A stretch of DNA of 64,000 nucleotides. Origin: Xenoacremonium recifei (taxonomy: Eukaryota; Ascomycota; Sordariomycetes; Hypocreales; Nectriaceae). The notes under the pieces are model-generated. The model was given only the letters and a program-made list of their open reading frames with translations. It had not been told where the DNA came from and ran no database searches. A program made the translations under genes and the position numbers. Positions within the stretch are counted from its first letter, which is position 1, and every line of letters starts with the position of its first letter. The stretch is from contig WOFQ01000004.1 in NCBI GenBank assembly GCA_012184525.1, positions 1,116,001 through 1,180,000 of the forward strand, written 5' to 3'. Positions 1 to 11,507 of this stretch are shown one piece after another.

Positions 1-1689
1 ACGCCAAAGCCCGAAAGGGACTTTGGAACTCGTTGTCTATGGACGGATTTTCGAGTGAGCGTTTCAAGATGGAAGCTTCACAGGATGTCCCCTGGCGCGT
101 CGAAGCGAGGCACCGAAACGCGTCTGAGCTCCCGCATCCGTACCGCGGCTCGTCAAGTACTCCCGCTATCGTTCCCAACAAACCGGAAACCCCGTGATCA
201 CGGTTGTTTCCTCTCCAACCCCCGGGCCAGCACTCGCTTGGCCATCGTCATTGCTCGCTCGTCCCGTCCCCTACGGCTGGGGCTAGCGAACGGCTAGTGG
301 ACGAGCCCCTGGCGTTCCAGGCGCCTAGACCCTCTGTGCCTGGAGCCGTTATCGACGATAGTCGCGCTGTGGCTGGGCTGAGAAGGCGGAGAGAGGCCGA
401 TTGAGGTGAGGCATTGGAATGGTATCGAAACATTGCCAAGCCGGCTGTTGAAAGGGCTGCCTCTTAACAACCGAGACATGGCGAGACGGGGAATCTCACT
501 TTAACACTATGCATAACACCATCACCTTCACGAACCGGCACAGCGGCACCACCATTATAGACTGTCAGCAAGTACAAGCCGCGCCTGGAATTCGCAATCT
601 GCCCGGATACGAGCTGCACTGCTGATGGTGCCTCAAAGGGCGAAGATAGGACCCTTTGGGCGGGTGCCCCTGGCCCAAGCAAGCCCCGCGCGCTAGAGGG
701 AAATCCAGCAGCAGGACAAGGATAGGTCGAGTTGGGCCAGGTTCCAGGTCAGGTCAGCACAGCACAGCGCGGGACGGGATGGACGCCTCGCTGCTGCGGC
801 TGGCAATGGAAGTCAGCTGCGGCACGGGCTGTGTACTGTCAATCTGTCACGAAGAGGCAATTTGGACACGAGATGACTGAAGAATGATTTTACTCTTTTT
901 TTTGGTCTCCATTTTGAGCTGGTTTACTTTCTCGTTGGATGGTAGGAAATCCTCGCTCTCGAGATGCCCTGTGATGCGATAAGGGGGCTCCATGCCAACC
1001 CTGCTGAATGCTTCAGATCCATGCCACCACGGGCGTCCAGCACTACCTAAAACGATGTATGCCAGTGGGTGAGCTGATAAGGTCGATCTGCCACCCTGCC
1101 TTCCTTCTCGCTTCCCCGCCCGTAGCGAGGTGTTTCCAAACAACGCCATCATGATGTCGATAGGAGGGGGGAGGCGGTCGACAAGGTAAGCATGGCTGAG
1201 CGGGTTGCGATCAATTCTCTGGTCGAGGGCGTGAGGGTGGTCGGTCGGTCGGCCGCTCTCCCTCTTCTTCGGCGTCCTCCCTCGCGAGTCCTTTCAGTGT
1301 CTCGTCTGGTCTGGTCTGGCCCTCCACCCTGGTCCATGGTCGGCCATGCTAAAGATGCCCAGCTTCCCCACTGCGCCGGACCTCATCCGGCTCCAGCCCG
1401 CAACCTAACGCAAAAGCAAAAAAAAAGTCCGTTTTCTCGTGTAAGCTGCCCAGAACGCCAAGGGCATGTTGTGGAAATGGGGTGGTGTAGCGGCGTCTTA
1501 TCGTTTTTTTTCTCTCTTGTTTGATGGCGGCGAATGTCTCGTCTTCGTTGTTCGTACAGCTGTAACGGCATCGAGTGATCTGATTGTTGTGGTATAGTGA
1601 ACATGTTTGCGTTCGTATGTGTGTTTGTGCTTCTTCTTAAGGTCATAACGTCGTAAAGGTGCTCCGCAGAGTGTCGAGGGATCGAGGGC
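1..1689. other. Left-edge spacer without a recognised gene
   Basis: The open frames here are short, rich in Arg, Ser, Pro and Cys, and overlap each other on both strands, which is what GC-rich non-coding fungal DNA gives. I see no domain, RNA gene or repeat. The last few hundred bases should hold the 3' untranslated region of the minus-strand small secreted protein gene. Confidence 0.5.
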
Positions 1690-1948
1690 TTAGTCGCCGA
1701 CAGCAATGACCACATCGCCCCTGCAGTAGCCGTACGAGCAGCATTCGGATGCGTCCATCTCGCCCTTGAGGATAGCATCGACCTTGTGCTGGCGTTGAAG
1801 AAATCAAGTCAGACATTGGGCTTCTAGGGCGACAGGGAGGGGGACAAGGGAGCGAGACACTTACATCAGGGCAAGGGCCGACGGGACCAACAGGCGCGGC
1901 GAAGACGGCGGTGGCCGCCACGCTGAGCAGAAGGACTGCCAGCTTCAT
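1690..1948 (-). CDS. Small secreted cysteine-containing protein (60 aa, one intron)
   Basis: Two exons (1865-1948 and 1690-1788) flank a 76-bp intron (1789-1864) with donor GTAAGT and acceptor CAG; the join is in phase 0. The 60-residue product has a clear signal peptide (MKLAVLLLSVAATAVFA, cleavage expected near residue 18) followed by a mature peptide of about 42 residues with four cysteines at 26, 44, 45 and 50. The stop codon falls directly after VVIAVGD. Small size, a signal peptide and an even number of cysteines are typical of fungal secreted peptides, some of which act on hosts or competitors, but no family is recognised and no such role is shown. The start is the only ATG that gives a signal peptide. 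An unspliced reading frame crosses the intron but loses the tail. It could instead be a wall-associated peptide. Confidence 0.72.
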
Positions 1949-4210
1949 CGTGAAATCGTAAGGCGGGATAATTGTCCGGTGGTTGTTCGCGGTCGACGTG
2001 ATGTGATGCGATGCGATGCTGAAGCTCTCAGCCGCAGAGCCCCAACCCGAAAACGAGTGACGGAAAGCAGCGCGAAGCGAGAGAAGGAGCAGGAAGAAAA
2101 CAAGCGCTCCTCGCGTGCGTCGACAGAAAAGACGGTAATCGAGATGATGCAGATTCACCACCACCGATCTGACGTCCCGAGAAACATGGGGAAAGCCGGG
2201 CGGGCTTGGCTGGCCTTTTGTACTTGGATGCTGCTGGGCTGGGCAGGGCTGTGATGCGTGAGGTGAATGGGCGCGCTGAGATACGGGCTGGAGAGCCTAG
2301 CAGTGCTTAGGCGGGAGAGACTTTGCGCCTAAGGCCCGAAGCGGCGTTAGCCTCATTAGCCCTGGGCAAGCGCCAACCTTGGCCAGCCAGCCCTCGATGC
2401 CGCCTTCCGGGGCGCAGAACTGCTGACGGCGCTGAGGGAAGACGGAAAGTGCAGCAAAAGGAAACAGGCAGGGGCCAGCCACATGCTTGGCAACCTTCCC
2501 TTGACCCTTGACCCTTGTTTTTCCGTCTGCTGGCTTCATCGTCACTCTCACTCTGCAACCATTGCCAGTCAGGCCCTCCCCTGAGACAGGACGGATTCTT
2601 ACTTTACTCAATTCATCCTCCCTGTTCAGCCGGGGCGGCCGCTATTGACGTCGCTACAGCGCAGTCACCCCCCCGCGTCGACGCTATCGCCGGGGCTTGA
2701 ATCGCTGCTTTCGGCGCCCTTGGGACTCTGGGCTCTCTGCAGGGCATCCCATCTCCATCAACAAGCGGGTTTCCCATCCTGCAAAAGCTTCTTTCAGCTG
2801 TCGATTCCCGGTCCCGTAGTGGAGGACAGAGGCCGGCGGCGCGGTGCAAAGTCTCCGTTGCTGAGCCAAATGGACCGCTGTGAGTCCGTCCGTGGTTCAA
2901 ACGCCCATCGTGTCCGAGGCGCCGCCGCATCAAGCCATCGCCTGCGATACGAGCCAACGGCCATTGCCTCCTGGCCCTGTACGAGTCACGCGTGAACACG
3001 AGCGAGCGAACGAGGCCAAACGGACCGGGCTTCTCCCAGTGTCTGTGAGCCCCCCGGACGGCACATGGAATCACTCGCGACGAGCCAACCACGCCCACCC
3101 GTGCTCGTTTCCTGGGACTTTGTCCATCACCACAGGGATCACTCTCGATCACGGAATTGGGCAGGGATCTCCCGCTGCTGTGGGCTCCTCGGCCAGCGGT
3201 TCACAGCGCATCCTTGTTGTTTGTCAGCGCCGACCACATGCAGCCAAAATCATCCTGCGCACGCCGGTAATCTCCTAATCTCCTCCAGAAATCAGCCCTA
3301 CAGTTACGGAGTGCCTAGCCTCTCAACCTTCTTTCTCCCGTGTGGAGAACAGCCCTCATGACGCTCTCGCAGGACGGATCATTCCGTCTCCCGACCAAAA
3401 ATAGCTGCTTTCACGGCTCGTGCTCACGAACGAGTGCCAAGGCCTCACGCCCGTGTTCTCAAACCGAGGACAGGCTCACTTGCGAGCTGCCTCACCCCAT
3501 CTCGCTTTTTATCCGTTACTCGCCTGCCCTGCACACGGGCGGGACAACGCAACACACTGCAACCCCCTCCGTCTCGTCTGTGGGCTGTCCCCTCGGGTGC
3601 TTTCCGTCTCAGAGCCTGCCACGATGGCCCCTCGACTCTTGGCTTGGGGGCCTAAGGCAAGGGACGGCTCAAGATGCACGCACTCCTTCTTCACGCGCTA
3701 GTGATGCTTCTCCAGGACGCCGCAAGCCACCAATTTCCGTCCCGCCTTGCACACAAACACGGGGACGCCATTTGCCGTCCTCTCACGCAGAGCATGCCCG
3801 AATCAGGACCAGTCAACGCCGGTGTTAGAGCCCTGAGACGGAGTGCTGACGGGCTTGCGTGATGGGCTGATGAGGGCGTCGGGCGGGACGAACACCCTTG
3901 AACCTGGCCTGTGTTTCTCTTGGCTTGTTTGCTCTGAGGTCACGAGCAAGAACACCCCCGAGTCTGGCCCAGTGAATTTCCAACTGCAATTCCCAGTCGA
4001 GAAGACCCAATTTGTGGCACTATCACCTGGGTCTTGCGCCTGTACAGAGCAACCACTTCCGGTCTATCGGGCGTCGTTGTAACGGTATTTCACCTCTCCG
4101 GACGACAACGAACGAGGCAATTCTGCATATTTCGTCTCCTGCTGGTTCATGATCATTCATTACTCTAAAGTTGTCATGAGACATCAGTCTATGTATATGA
4201 GGGCCGTCTT
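1949..4210. other. 2.3 kb spacer
   Basis: It lies between the promoter of the minus-strand secreted peptide and the 3' end of the WD40 gene. The open frames are short, overlap on both strands and have non-coding-like composition (Arg/Ser/Pro/His rich). No gene, RNA or repeat could be supported. Confidence 0.5.
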
Positions 4211-7200
4211 CTATATGGTCCAGACTTCAACGCCAACGCCACCGACCATAATCTCGGAGCCTGTCTTGTCTAAGATCTCAACCTCCCCCGAGTCTGCAAC
4301 GCCGCTATACCTGTCTGAGAGCAGCTTCAACTCGTCCGTTCCAATCTTCCAAGCTTTGATCCTTTGATCATTGCTCACGGAGATTCCTAACGTTTGGTCG
4401 CCTCGGTCCAATAAGACGACGCCGTTGATGCCAGCCGCATGTGCCCTACGTAGGATTGTCCTACTCGATACCGTGTAACGATGGGTTCCTGCATCATCTG
4501 AAAGGGGAGTGACGGATGCAACCCCAAGTCCGTTATCATCGCCGCCAGTGAACACCAAATATCCCCCTTGTCGGGGCTGCATGTCGAGGCTCTTGATGCA
4601 GTTCTGGTGGAGAGGCACTACCTGCACCAGAACGTGATTCTCGATCGTGTCTCGGTCAAGCCGCACGTCCCAAGTCGCTAAGTGTCCATCCGTTGAGGCA
4701 GTGAGGATCGAGGCTCTAGTCTCGTCGACGTTTAGATGCCGCGCTTGCGTGAGACAAGCTCCTGTGTAAGACATTTGGGCTAGAAGCTCGAACCCCTTGT
4801 CTAGTGTGTACCGATATGTTTTCAGAGCCGAATTCGAGAAGGCCACGGTAACAATCATCCCGCTCGAAGGAGTCCTGTGCACATCAAAATCCATGATGCG
4901 GAGGTCTCCATCTCGTGTCTTGTCGTCAAAGACGGCCTCGCATGCAACGCCCAGCCCCAGATATGCGGCATCCAGCTTCGTCACTCTCCACACGAAGAGC
5001 TCTTCATTTCCGGCGCTGCTGAACAAATAATCCTCGCCCGCCCATTTCAGTCGCTGCAAACCCGTTACGTGGAGCTTCATGTACGCCACACAGCTCAGCT
5101 CTCGGTTCTTCTCTCCTTGTGTTTCCCGGAATTGCCAGATTCGAATAGTTGTGTCTTCTGAGCCTGTGGCAATCAAGCTGCCGTTGGAACTCAACGCCCG
5201 GACTTCTCGTCCATGGATTCCCTGTCTGAGCGGTCGATGCACAGGTTTCTCTTGAGAGTATATGTAGAGCTTTGACGCCTTTGTGTACGCAAAGCGGAGG
5301 CTGTTTAGAACAGTCGGGTGACGCATAACGGCGAATGCTCGGTGAGCGTTGCCGCATTCAACCGAAGCAATCTCTTCCCGGCGAGATTCGTTCCAGATGA
5401 TGAAGTCCTTGCTCCTGAAACCGAAGAGGACGAGTTCAGGGGTAGCATCGGTGGTAAACCCGGCGCCCTCAATCATGGGACCCAACGGAGGTGATGACTC
5501 ATGATGAAGGCGTAGATCGAGACGGTCTTGGTTCTCTTTGATCTCATAGATTCTATACTTGCCGTCCCGACTGGTTGCCAGGAAATATTGCGAAGAGGCA
5601 GAGCTACTGCCCGTTGCGACTGGCAATGGAATAATTCCAGTGATGGCATCGTGGGTTCGTGTCGCCATGTCAAAGACTGCGTGGTATCCATCAGGCTGGC
5701 GCCGTAGCAGGGAGATATATCCATGACGAGATCCAATAGCGAGCAAATCCTGGCCTACCTTGGCGGCGAAGGAAGTGACGAAGCGGCTATCGAGGCCAGT
5801 GACTTGGCCTCGAGTCTGAAGACAGCCTGTTGTTCGATCAAGTGTAAGTATATGGGATTCCGGGGTCCCATGCAGGCTAACCAGCAGATCAACCGAAGAC
5901 GTGTCTTCCGCTTCTGTTATAGACAGATTGAAGATATTGATAATCTTACCAGGGACGGTGCCAACAAGTGTCACGCCGGTGTCTTTAGTGTAAGCATACA
6001 CGCCCCCGGTCGTGGTCCCCAACACCATCAGGCCCGTTGCCATTCTAGTCATGACATAGAGATATTTCAGTCCGCTCAGAATTTCCTCGCTCACATTGAC
6101 CTCACGCCATATGAGGCCGGGTCCAAACGTGCCGAGAAGTAGACGACCCAGAGACGTGGCGACCAGAATCTCATCCTGGGTGATGAACTCGTACCGAGTG
6201 AAGGTCTCCCGTTTTCCGATAAGTTGCTTTGCGTGTGATAGGGTAGCAAAAATGGAGTCGAAATCGAGACTAAGGAGGTCTTGTGTTGGTAGTTTGGTGG
6301 TAGAAGTAGAAGATGAAGGTGAGTCGGAGATGAGAGAGATCTTGCCATCTGCACCTCCAGTAACGATGAGATTCTCGCCGCTTTGTTGCGTGAGAACATG
6401 GGACCAGAGGTGCTTCCCGTCATGAAGTGCGAATGTTCTCTGGTGTGTCAAGGTTCCTGGTTCGTTGCGACCCTTGGGAGGAGCATCGAGGTCTAGTCGC
6501 CATCGCTGGGTTGTCGAGTCTTCGCCAAAGGAGTACACTGTAAGGGGTTCACCAGGTGCAGCACCCTCAGGGATGGCGAACTTGACGCCCCAGATTCGGC
6601 TCAGATGGCCCATGGCCACGGCCACGACTCTGCTGTCCGATGTCTTATCCTCGAGCACCTCGCGAAATCCAGTGTCCAGCGGCGCCGTGAAGCGCTCCTC
6701 CTCCACCGTCTCGCCCCTCTCGTTGATGTCCCATATCCTCACGGTCCGATCATCGCTACAACTAGCAAGCAACCTGCCCCTGCGGCCATCTCGCAACGAC
6801 ATCTCGTCGGAGATGTGCACGCCGAAGATGGATCCCTCATGACCGCTTAGCACGCACAGCATGTCGTGCGTCGCAGAGCCTAAGTGTGCCCGCCAGACGA
6901 GGATCTCGCCAAAGACGGTTCCGCCGGCGAAGAGCACTGTGTCTGGGCTTTCGTAGCAGAGGTGGGCGGCGTAGAGGATAGGGCGGGAGGGGGAGATGGC
7001 AGGATGGGTGCTGAGAGCGGACTTGGAGAGGGATAGCGGGATGATCTCGTTGTGTGCTGTTGCGAGGACTGCGGCTGTCTGGTCCGGCAAGACAGCCGCA
7101 TCGTAGATCCAGTCAGCGACCCGCGCGCGAACAAAGCTCGATGCCTCGCCACAACCGAGAAACTCCTCGATTTCCAACCAGGCGACATCCCGCGCGCCCC

Positions 7201-7477
7201 AAATCAACGCCCCATCTCCCTGCACGCGCACCCCATGCAGTTGCTGCTCATCAAAGACCTGCGTCCGCGCGACAACGTCTCCCGTAGCATCATCCCGGGC
7301 CACGAGATAGTTGTCCTCGCCAGCCAGAACCACCCGGCGGTTACGTAGCGTAGTGTACAGAGCGAGGGCCGTGACGGGGACCTGGACGAAGGTCCGGTGC
7401 AGCTTGTGAGTGTTAGCTGGATGAAGGTCTCATGAGGGCGGGGGAGGGGCTCTCACGTGGTGGTGTTGTGAAGACAT
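4211..7477 (-). CDS. WDR6: WD40-repeat protein, WDR6/Rtt10 (Trm734) family
   Basis: The predicted product is 1070 residues from a 21-nt first exon (7457-7477, MSSQHHH), a 54-bp intron (7403-7456, GTGAGA..CACAAG with a CTAAC branch) and one long exon (4211-7402). Without the small exon the frame lacks an ATG near its start, and the added stretch (VQVPVTALALYTTLRNRRVV) runs smoothly into VLAGEDNYL. WD40 repeats occur throughout; examples are CSDDRTVRIWDI in the N-terminal part, GSEDTTIRIWQF in the middle and SVSNDQRIKAWKI near the C-terminus. The protein ends in VEVWTI. Length and the paired-propeller layout fit WDR6/Rtt10. In yeast, Trm734 (Rtt10) partners the methyltransferase Trm7 to 2'-O-methylate position 34 in the anticodon loop of certain tRNAs, and related names link it to endosomal recycling. 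The family call rests on architecture and remembered motifs, not on a search. Confidence 0.8.
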
Positions 7478-8213
7478 TGGGAGATTTTGTTAGGGCGCCA
7501 TGGGGGGTTGGGTTGTATTATTGAGGGACAAGGCGTTTGAGATGTGAGGGATTCATTGGACGAGGAGGAGATTGGTTTGGGATGTGCGGGTTGGAGGTTG
7601 GATGGCTGAGGGTGGTCGGTTTATGGTTGTGGGCTTGATGGGTGTAAAATTTTCTGGGGCTATATAGAAAGCGCGGAGATGGGTTTTGTCACTGAACAGG
7701 TTCAACCAACTCAGGCTTCGGGATACACTAGGAAATGATTTATAAAAATTATGGTGCAAGACACTCATAAAGATTGATTTATATTCTTCCGCCCTTAGCC
7801 AAGTCAACATACTGCCATATTTCAAGTTGACGTAGTCGAGCGAGTGTCCAGTCACATAGAACGAGCGATGCAGATTTCAACATCCGTTAATTGATAGATA
7901 TCATACATCCAAGTATAATAAGGCTTTAATATATAAAATCACCGGGCCTCCATACGCGGGTATCATGCCGTGCACTTATGTACAACGTCCCGGCATATCT
8001 CTCCCCTTCTCAGTCTCAAAAATCCTTCAGAGCAATAAAATCCATCGTCATGACCGTCATGATGCAAATGCCATGGCCACACACCGATCATGTACCCAAT
8101 TATTAGATCCCCAACGCCAGCAATGCAAAAATAGACACCTTTCGTAGAACGGCTTCACGTGCGTGGGCTTTGTCGTATGTTTTCCGTCGTCGTCGTCAGG
8201 CCTTTTTAGAGAT
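7478..8213. other. Spacer, promoter of the WD40 gene and 3' region of the SUR7-family gene
   Basis: The sequence becomes AT-richer from about 7720 to 8130. No coding frame of quality is present, and the small frames at 7553-7855 and 7965-8147 show no domain. It should contain the promoter of the minus-strand WD40 gene and the 3' UTR of the minus-strand membrane protein gene. Confidence 0.5.
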
Positions 8214-9200
8214 TTAGGCGCGATGCGAGTAGGGCTCGTAGGCAAGGTCGGAGCGAGCAGCGCCGCTGGGGTAGCGAGGCGCGCCGTACTGCGAGGCCGA
8301 CTGGTTCTGGTTGTAGTAGCCGCTGCCGCTGGTCATCTCGTGGTCGTTGCCGAGAGGCGCGTAGGCACCGCTCGAGTTGCCGGGCAGCAGCTTCTCGCCA
8401 TCGGAGCGGCGGTTCTTGCGGCTGCTGCCGCTGTTGTGGTTAGGAGCGCAGCAGCAGATGGTGAAGATCCAGAACATCGAGGCGCCGATGGCGAAGGCGG
8501 CGGCAATCCAGACAATGGCCAAGAAGCTCGTGTTGATCTTGCCCTTGACACCATAGTACTTGGCTGTGCTCTCGATGGCGCCGACCACGACGGCGGCCAT
8601 GGCGGTCGACATTCCGGCAGCGGCACACACGAGCGCAGCAGCGATGCCCGAGACGATCCAGGTGCAGCACGACATGATGCGCGAGCAGTTGGCGAAGATG
8701 CCCAGCACCAGCTCGACGCCGAGCGCGATGAAGGCGATGACATAGACGATCTCAGTCCATTTGCTGACCTCCTTGAAGGCCTTCAACGAGTCCTTAATCT
8801 CGTTGGGCAGCTCGATCTCAACGCCCGCCGCAGCGCCAAAGTTCTCGAGGTACGAGGTGTTGAGGGCGGAGCTGGCCCAGTTGTACTTGGGCTTGGTGCA
8901 GTGGCGCTTGTCGTCCTGGTCAGTATAGCAGTAGCCCCAGATCGAGATGTCGTAGACCTTGTTGAGGCCGAGGTCGGCGGCGGTGATGTTGTCGGTCTTG
9001 ATGTCGGTACGGGCGCGCAGATTGTCGATGATGTTCTCGGCGTTGACGGGGTCGATGCTGAGGTTGGTGACGTTGGCCTCGAAGAGGTAGAGGCTCTTGT
9101 CGCCCGTGACGCCGGCGAGGGTGCTGACGAGCAGGAAGATGACCGATGCCACGGTCAGGGCGAAGGGCAGCAATACGCAGAAAAAGCGACCGACGCCCAT
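8214..9200 (-). CDS. SUR7/PalI family four-pass membrane protein
   Basis: This is an intronless 328-residue protein. The start is the ATG that directly precedes the first membrane segment (MGVGRFFCVLLPFALTV). A longer frame upstream adds 33 Pro/His-rich residues and is less likely to be used. Layout: TM1 at about 5-30; a large extracytoplasmic loop of about 165 residues with several N-glycosylation sequons and the family signature around ISIWGYCYT..HCTKPK (a Trp followed by a cysteine pair); three further TM segments in residues about 180-275; and a polar cytosolic tail rich in Ser, Gly, Asn and Tyr. Proteins of this family (Sur7, Fmp45, Pun1, PalI/Rim9) reside in the plasma membrane, often in eisosome patches, and affect wall synthesis, stress resistance or pH signalling. 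The sequence alone does not tell which subgroup this belongs to. Confidence 0.85.
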   Translation of the reverse strand: MGVGRFFCVLLPFALTVASVIFLLVSTLAGVTGDKSLYLFEANVTNLSIDPVNAENIIDNLRARTDIKTDNITAADLGLNKVYDISIWGYCYTDQDDKRHCTKPKYNWASSALNTSYLENFGAAAGVEIELPNEIKDSLKAFKEVSKWTEIVYVIAFIALGVELVLGIFANCSRIMSCCTWIVSGIAAALVCAAAGMSTAMAAVVVGAIESTAKYYGVKGKINTSFLAIVWIAAAFAIGASMFWIFTICCCAPNHNSGSSRKNRRSDGEKLLPGNSSGAYAPLGNDHEMTSGSGYYNQNQSASQYGAPRYPSGAARSDLAYEPYSHRA

Positions 9201-11507
9201 TGTGACTGATTTGTTGTGATTTCGAGGGTGAGTGGGAGTGAGGCTGGAGTGGATAGCCTGAGGGAGAGGGTGAGGCGTCAGGTGAACGAGAGTATTCACG
9301 CACGCGCGTAGGTAATGGGAGTCAAACGCACGAAACGCAGTTGATGGAAGACGGGATAGGATAGAAAAGATCTCGTCTGACGGCGGTGGAGGGCGACCGG
9401 TTTCTTATAACTGGAGAAAGGCAGCTCAGCCGTAAAGACATGGAGGGAGCTGATGAAGGAGCAGCAAGCCCGAAGGCTGGGTTTACTGGGTTTAGCTGGG
9501 GTGGGACCCGCTAAGACCTGGAATTGAACGGGGAAGGCAGAGGTGAGTCCAGTGCACCTGCAGTTGACGTGGGGTGGCGCAGTCAGCACGCTGTGGCTCC
9601 CGTGATGACCCTCTAAAGCCCCTAATCCAGCCTCTCAAGCCCGCTGGCGGGAATGTGGCTCAGCCTCACACGCAAGGATGGATGGAGGGATTCCGTACCG
9701 GCCATGGCGCAGTCCCACTCCTCTCTTCTTCACAACTCCCTCCAGCAGGACTTTGGACCTTTGGTCCGTTTCGAAATCTCCATCGATCAACATGGCGATC
9801 TGCTCATTGGCCCGCCAGCCAGAGACCCTGCAACTGTCACCCCCAGCTCAGGCTGACTTCAATTTCATCTGGCACGTCAGGCTCGTCTGGCTCGTCTATC
9901 GTGTGTATTTCGACGCAATCAATCGGCAAACGACGCCGCTGACTGCGCATGTATTCCCCGAACAATTGCATCCCGAAGGCCTTGTTCAGGGTCGCTGACT
10001 GCCAAGGTGTGGTCCCGAAAGATGGAGCTTCATGTTGATCAGCTTGAACGGCGACCCCAGTTAACAAACAGCAGCAGTAAACAGTCGATCGATACGATGC
10101 GATGCCCCGTCAACGAGCCGCAGCTGGGCAACGTCAACGTCGTCGTCGTCGTCGTCGCCGTGGCTAATGCCAATGCTAATCGCCATCTCGAGACTCAGGA
10201 ACCCGTCACCAAGCCTCCCAGCCAAGAACGGAGGCACCCCTCAAGTGTCTTAGCCTGGACCCTGACGGCGAAAGAGAGCTAGCTAGACTGACACAAACCA
10301 CACACACAGCCCTCCAACAGCTCTGCTAGCCCCGCGCCGACCAGGCGGAATCGTCCTAATTTTAGAAGCACTCAACCTCGCCTCTCCCGGGACGCCCTCC
10401 AACCCTCTCCGGAGCAATCCTTGGCAATGAGCCTCTGCCAGTGGCGCTGACTGCACGCACACGGCAGATCAGATCTTGCTATTGCCCGTTCAGGTCTCAT
10501 TTTTGCATGAGTTTGAGGGCCTGGATCACCTGACACGCACAGCGTCGCTTGCGCTTATTAGTCGCGTTTCCGGCCAGGGCATTAGGGCGTACGTAAGCTC
10601 GAGGCGACATTTGCAGGTCCCGTCCCTGGAATCGTCCCTGGAATCTCGACGAGCGCGGCCGCTGTTCCTGTTTGACGGATGGGCTTTATTACACGGCCAA
10701 TGCTGCCCGTTTGGGTTTCCGTTTGAGCCCGTCGACCAAAGTCCCTTTCTCGCGCCCTGTAAGGCTCCCCCCGCGCCCCTGCTGCAATTGCAATCCTGCT
10801 GGGTCGATTCGCGCATATAATAAGAAATAGCTCTTGCTCGTTCCAGACATATTCGTCGAAAGCCCAAGCCCGCGAGTTTCACGACAGCGCGCCGCTGCAT
10901 AAGAAGTTGCCGGTTTCCGACGAGCCTTTTTGTCCATCGAATGCAGAGACATTACGCACGCGTCGTCGTTGTTCTAATTATGCATTTTGTGACGACACTG
11001 CCGAAGTCGGCGTCTCCCGCCCGTGTGTGGGCAACTTACGTATGCGCGAACAGGCGTTTGTCGCCAATTGCCACCAACAGGGTCTGCGAAACCTTCTTCC
11101 GTTACAAATAGAGGGGAATTCGTTTGGGAGGGGAACAGGTGAGTGAGGCTCTGTCAAACAAGTGTGCGACTTTTCCTGGTCTTTATCCGAGGTACGGGAT
11201 GGCCGTGACGTTGCCACAGTCTTCCCGGCGGCACGGCACTGATCACGGCATATGTGCCCAGCCGGAACGCGTACGCCGAGATCAGTCGCCAGCGCAAGGA
11301 CACCTATCGAATGAACGCGATCGATTAGTTTTTGTTTCGCTTTGACAGTAAGGGTATCTAACGAGATGCCTAGTGCTCTATAAATCGCTGTTTGCTTCCA
11401 TTGGAACAAGGTCGGTGGGCCACATAAAACAACCGAGCATGAACCCTAACTTAGACAGAGTAGTCAATAAAGGATGCTTTATTTGATTACTAAAGTCCCC
11501 TCTATAG
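9201..11507. other. 2.3 kb spacer
   Basis: The part next to 9200 is the promoter of the SUR7-family gene, with a TTATAA-type element on the minus strand near 9407. The rest has only overlapping low-quality frames and a short CGT/GTC trinucleotide run near 10138-10160. No gene or RNA was recognised. Confidence 0.5.

Noticed and set aside
8163..9209. Plus-strand frame of 348 residues
   Set aside because: It is antisense to the SUR7-family gene, has Gly/Val/Ala/Asp bias and no domain.
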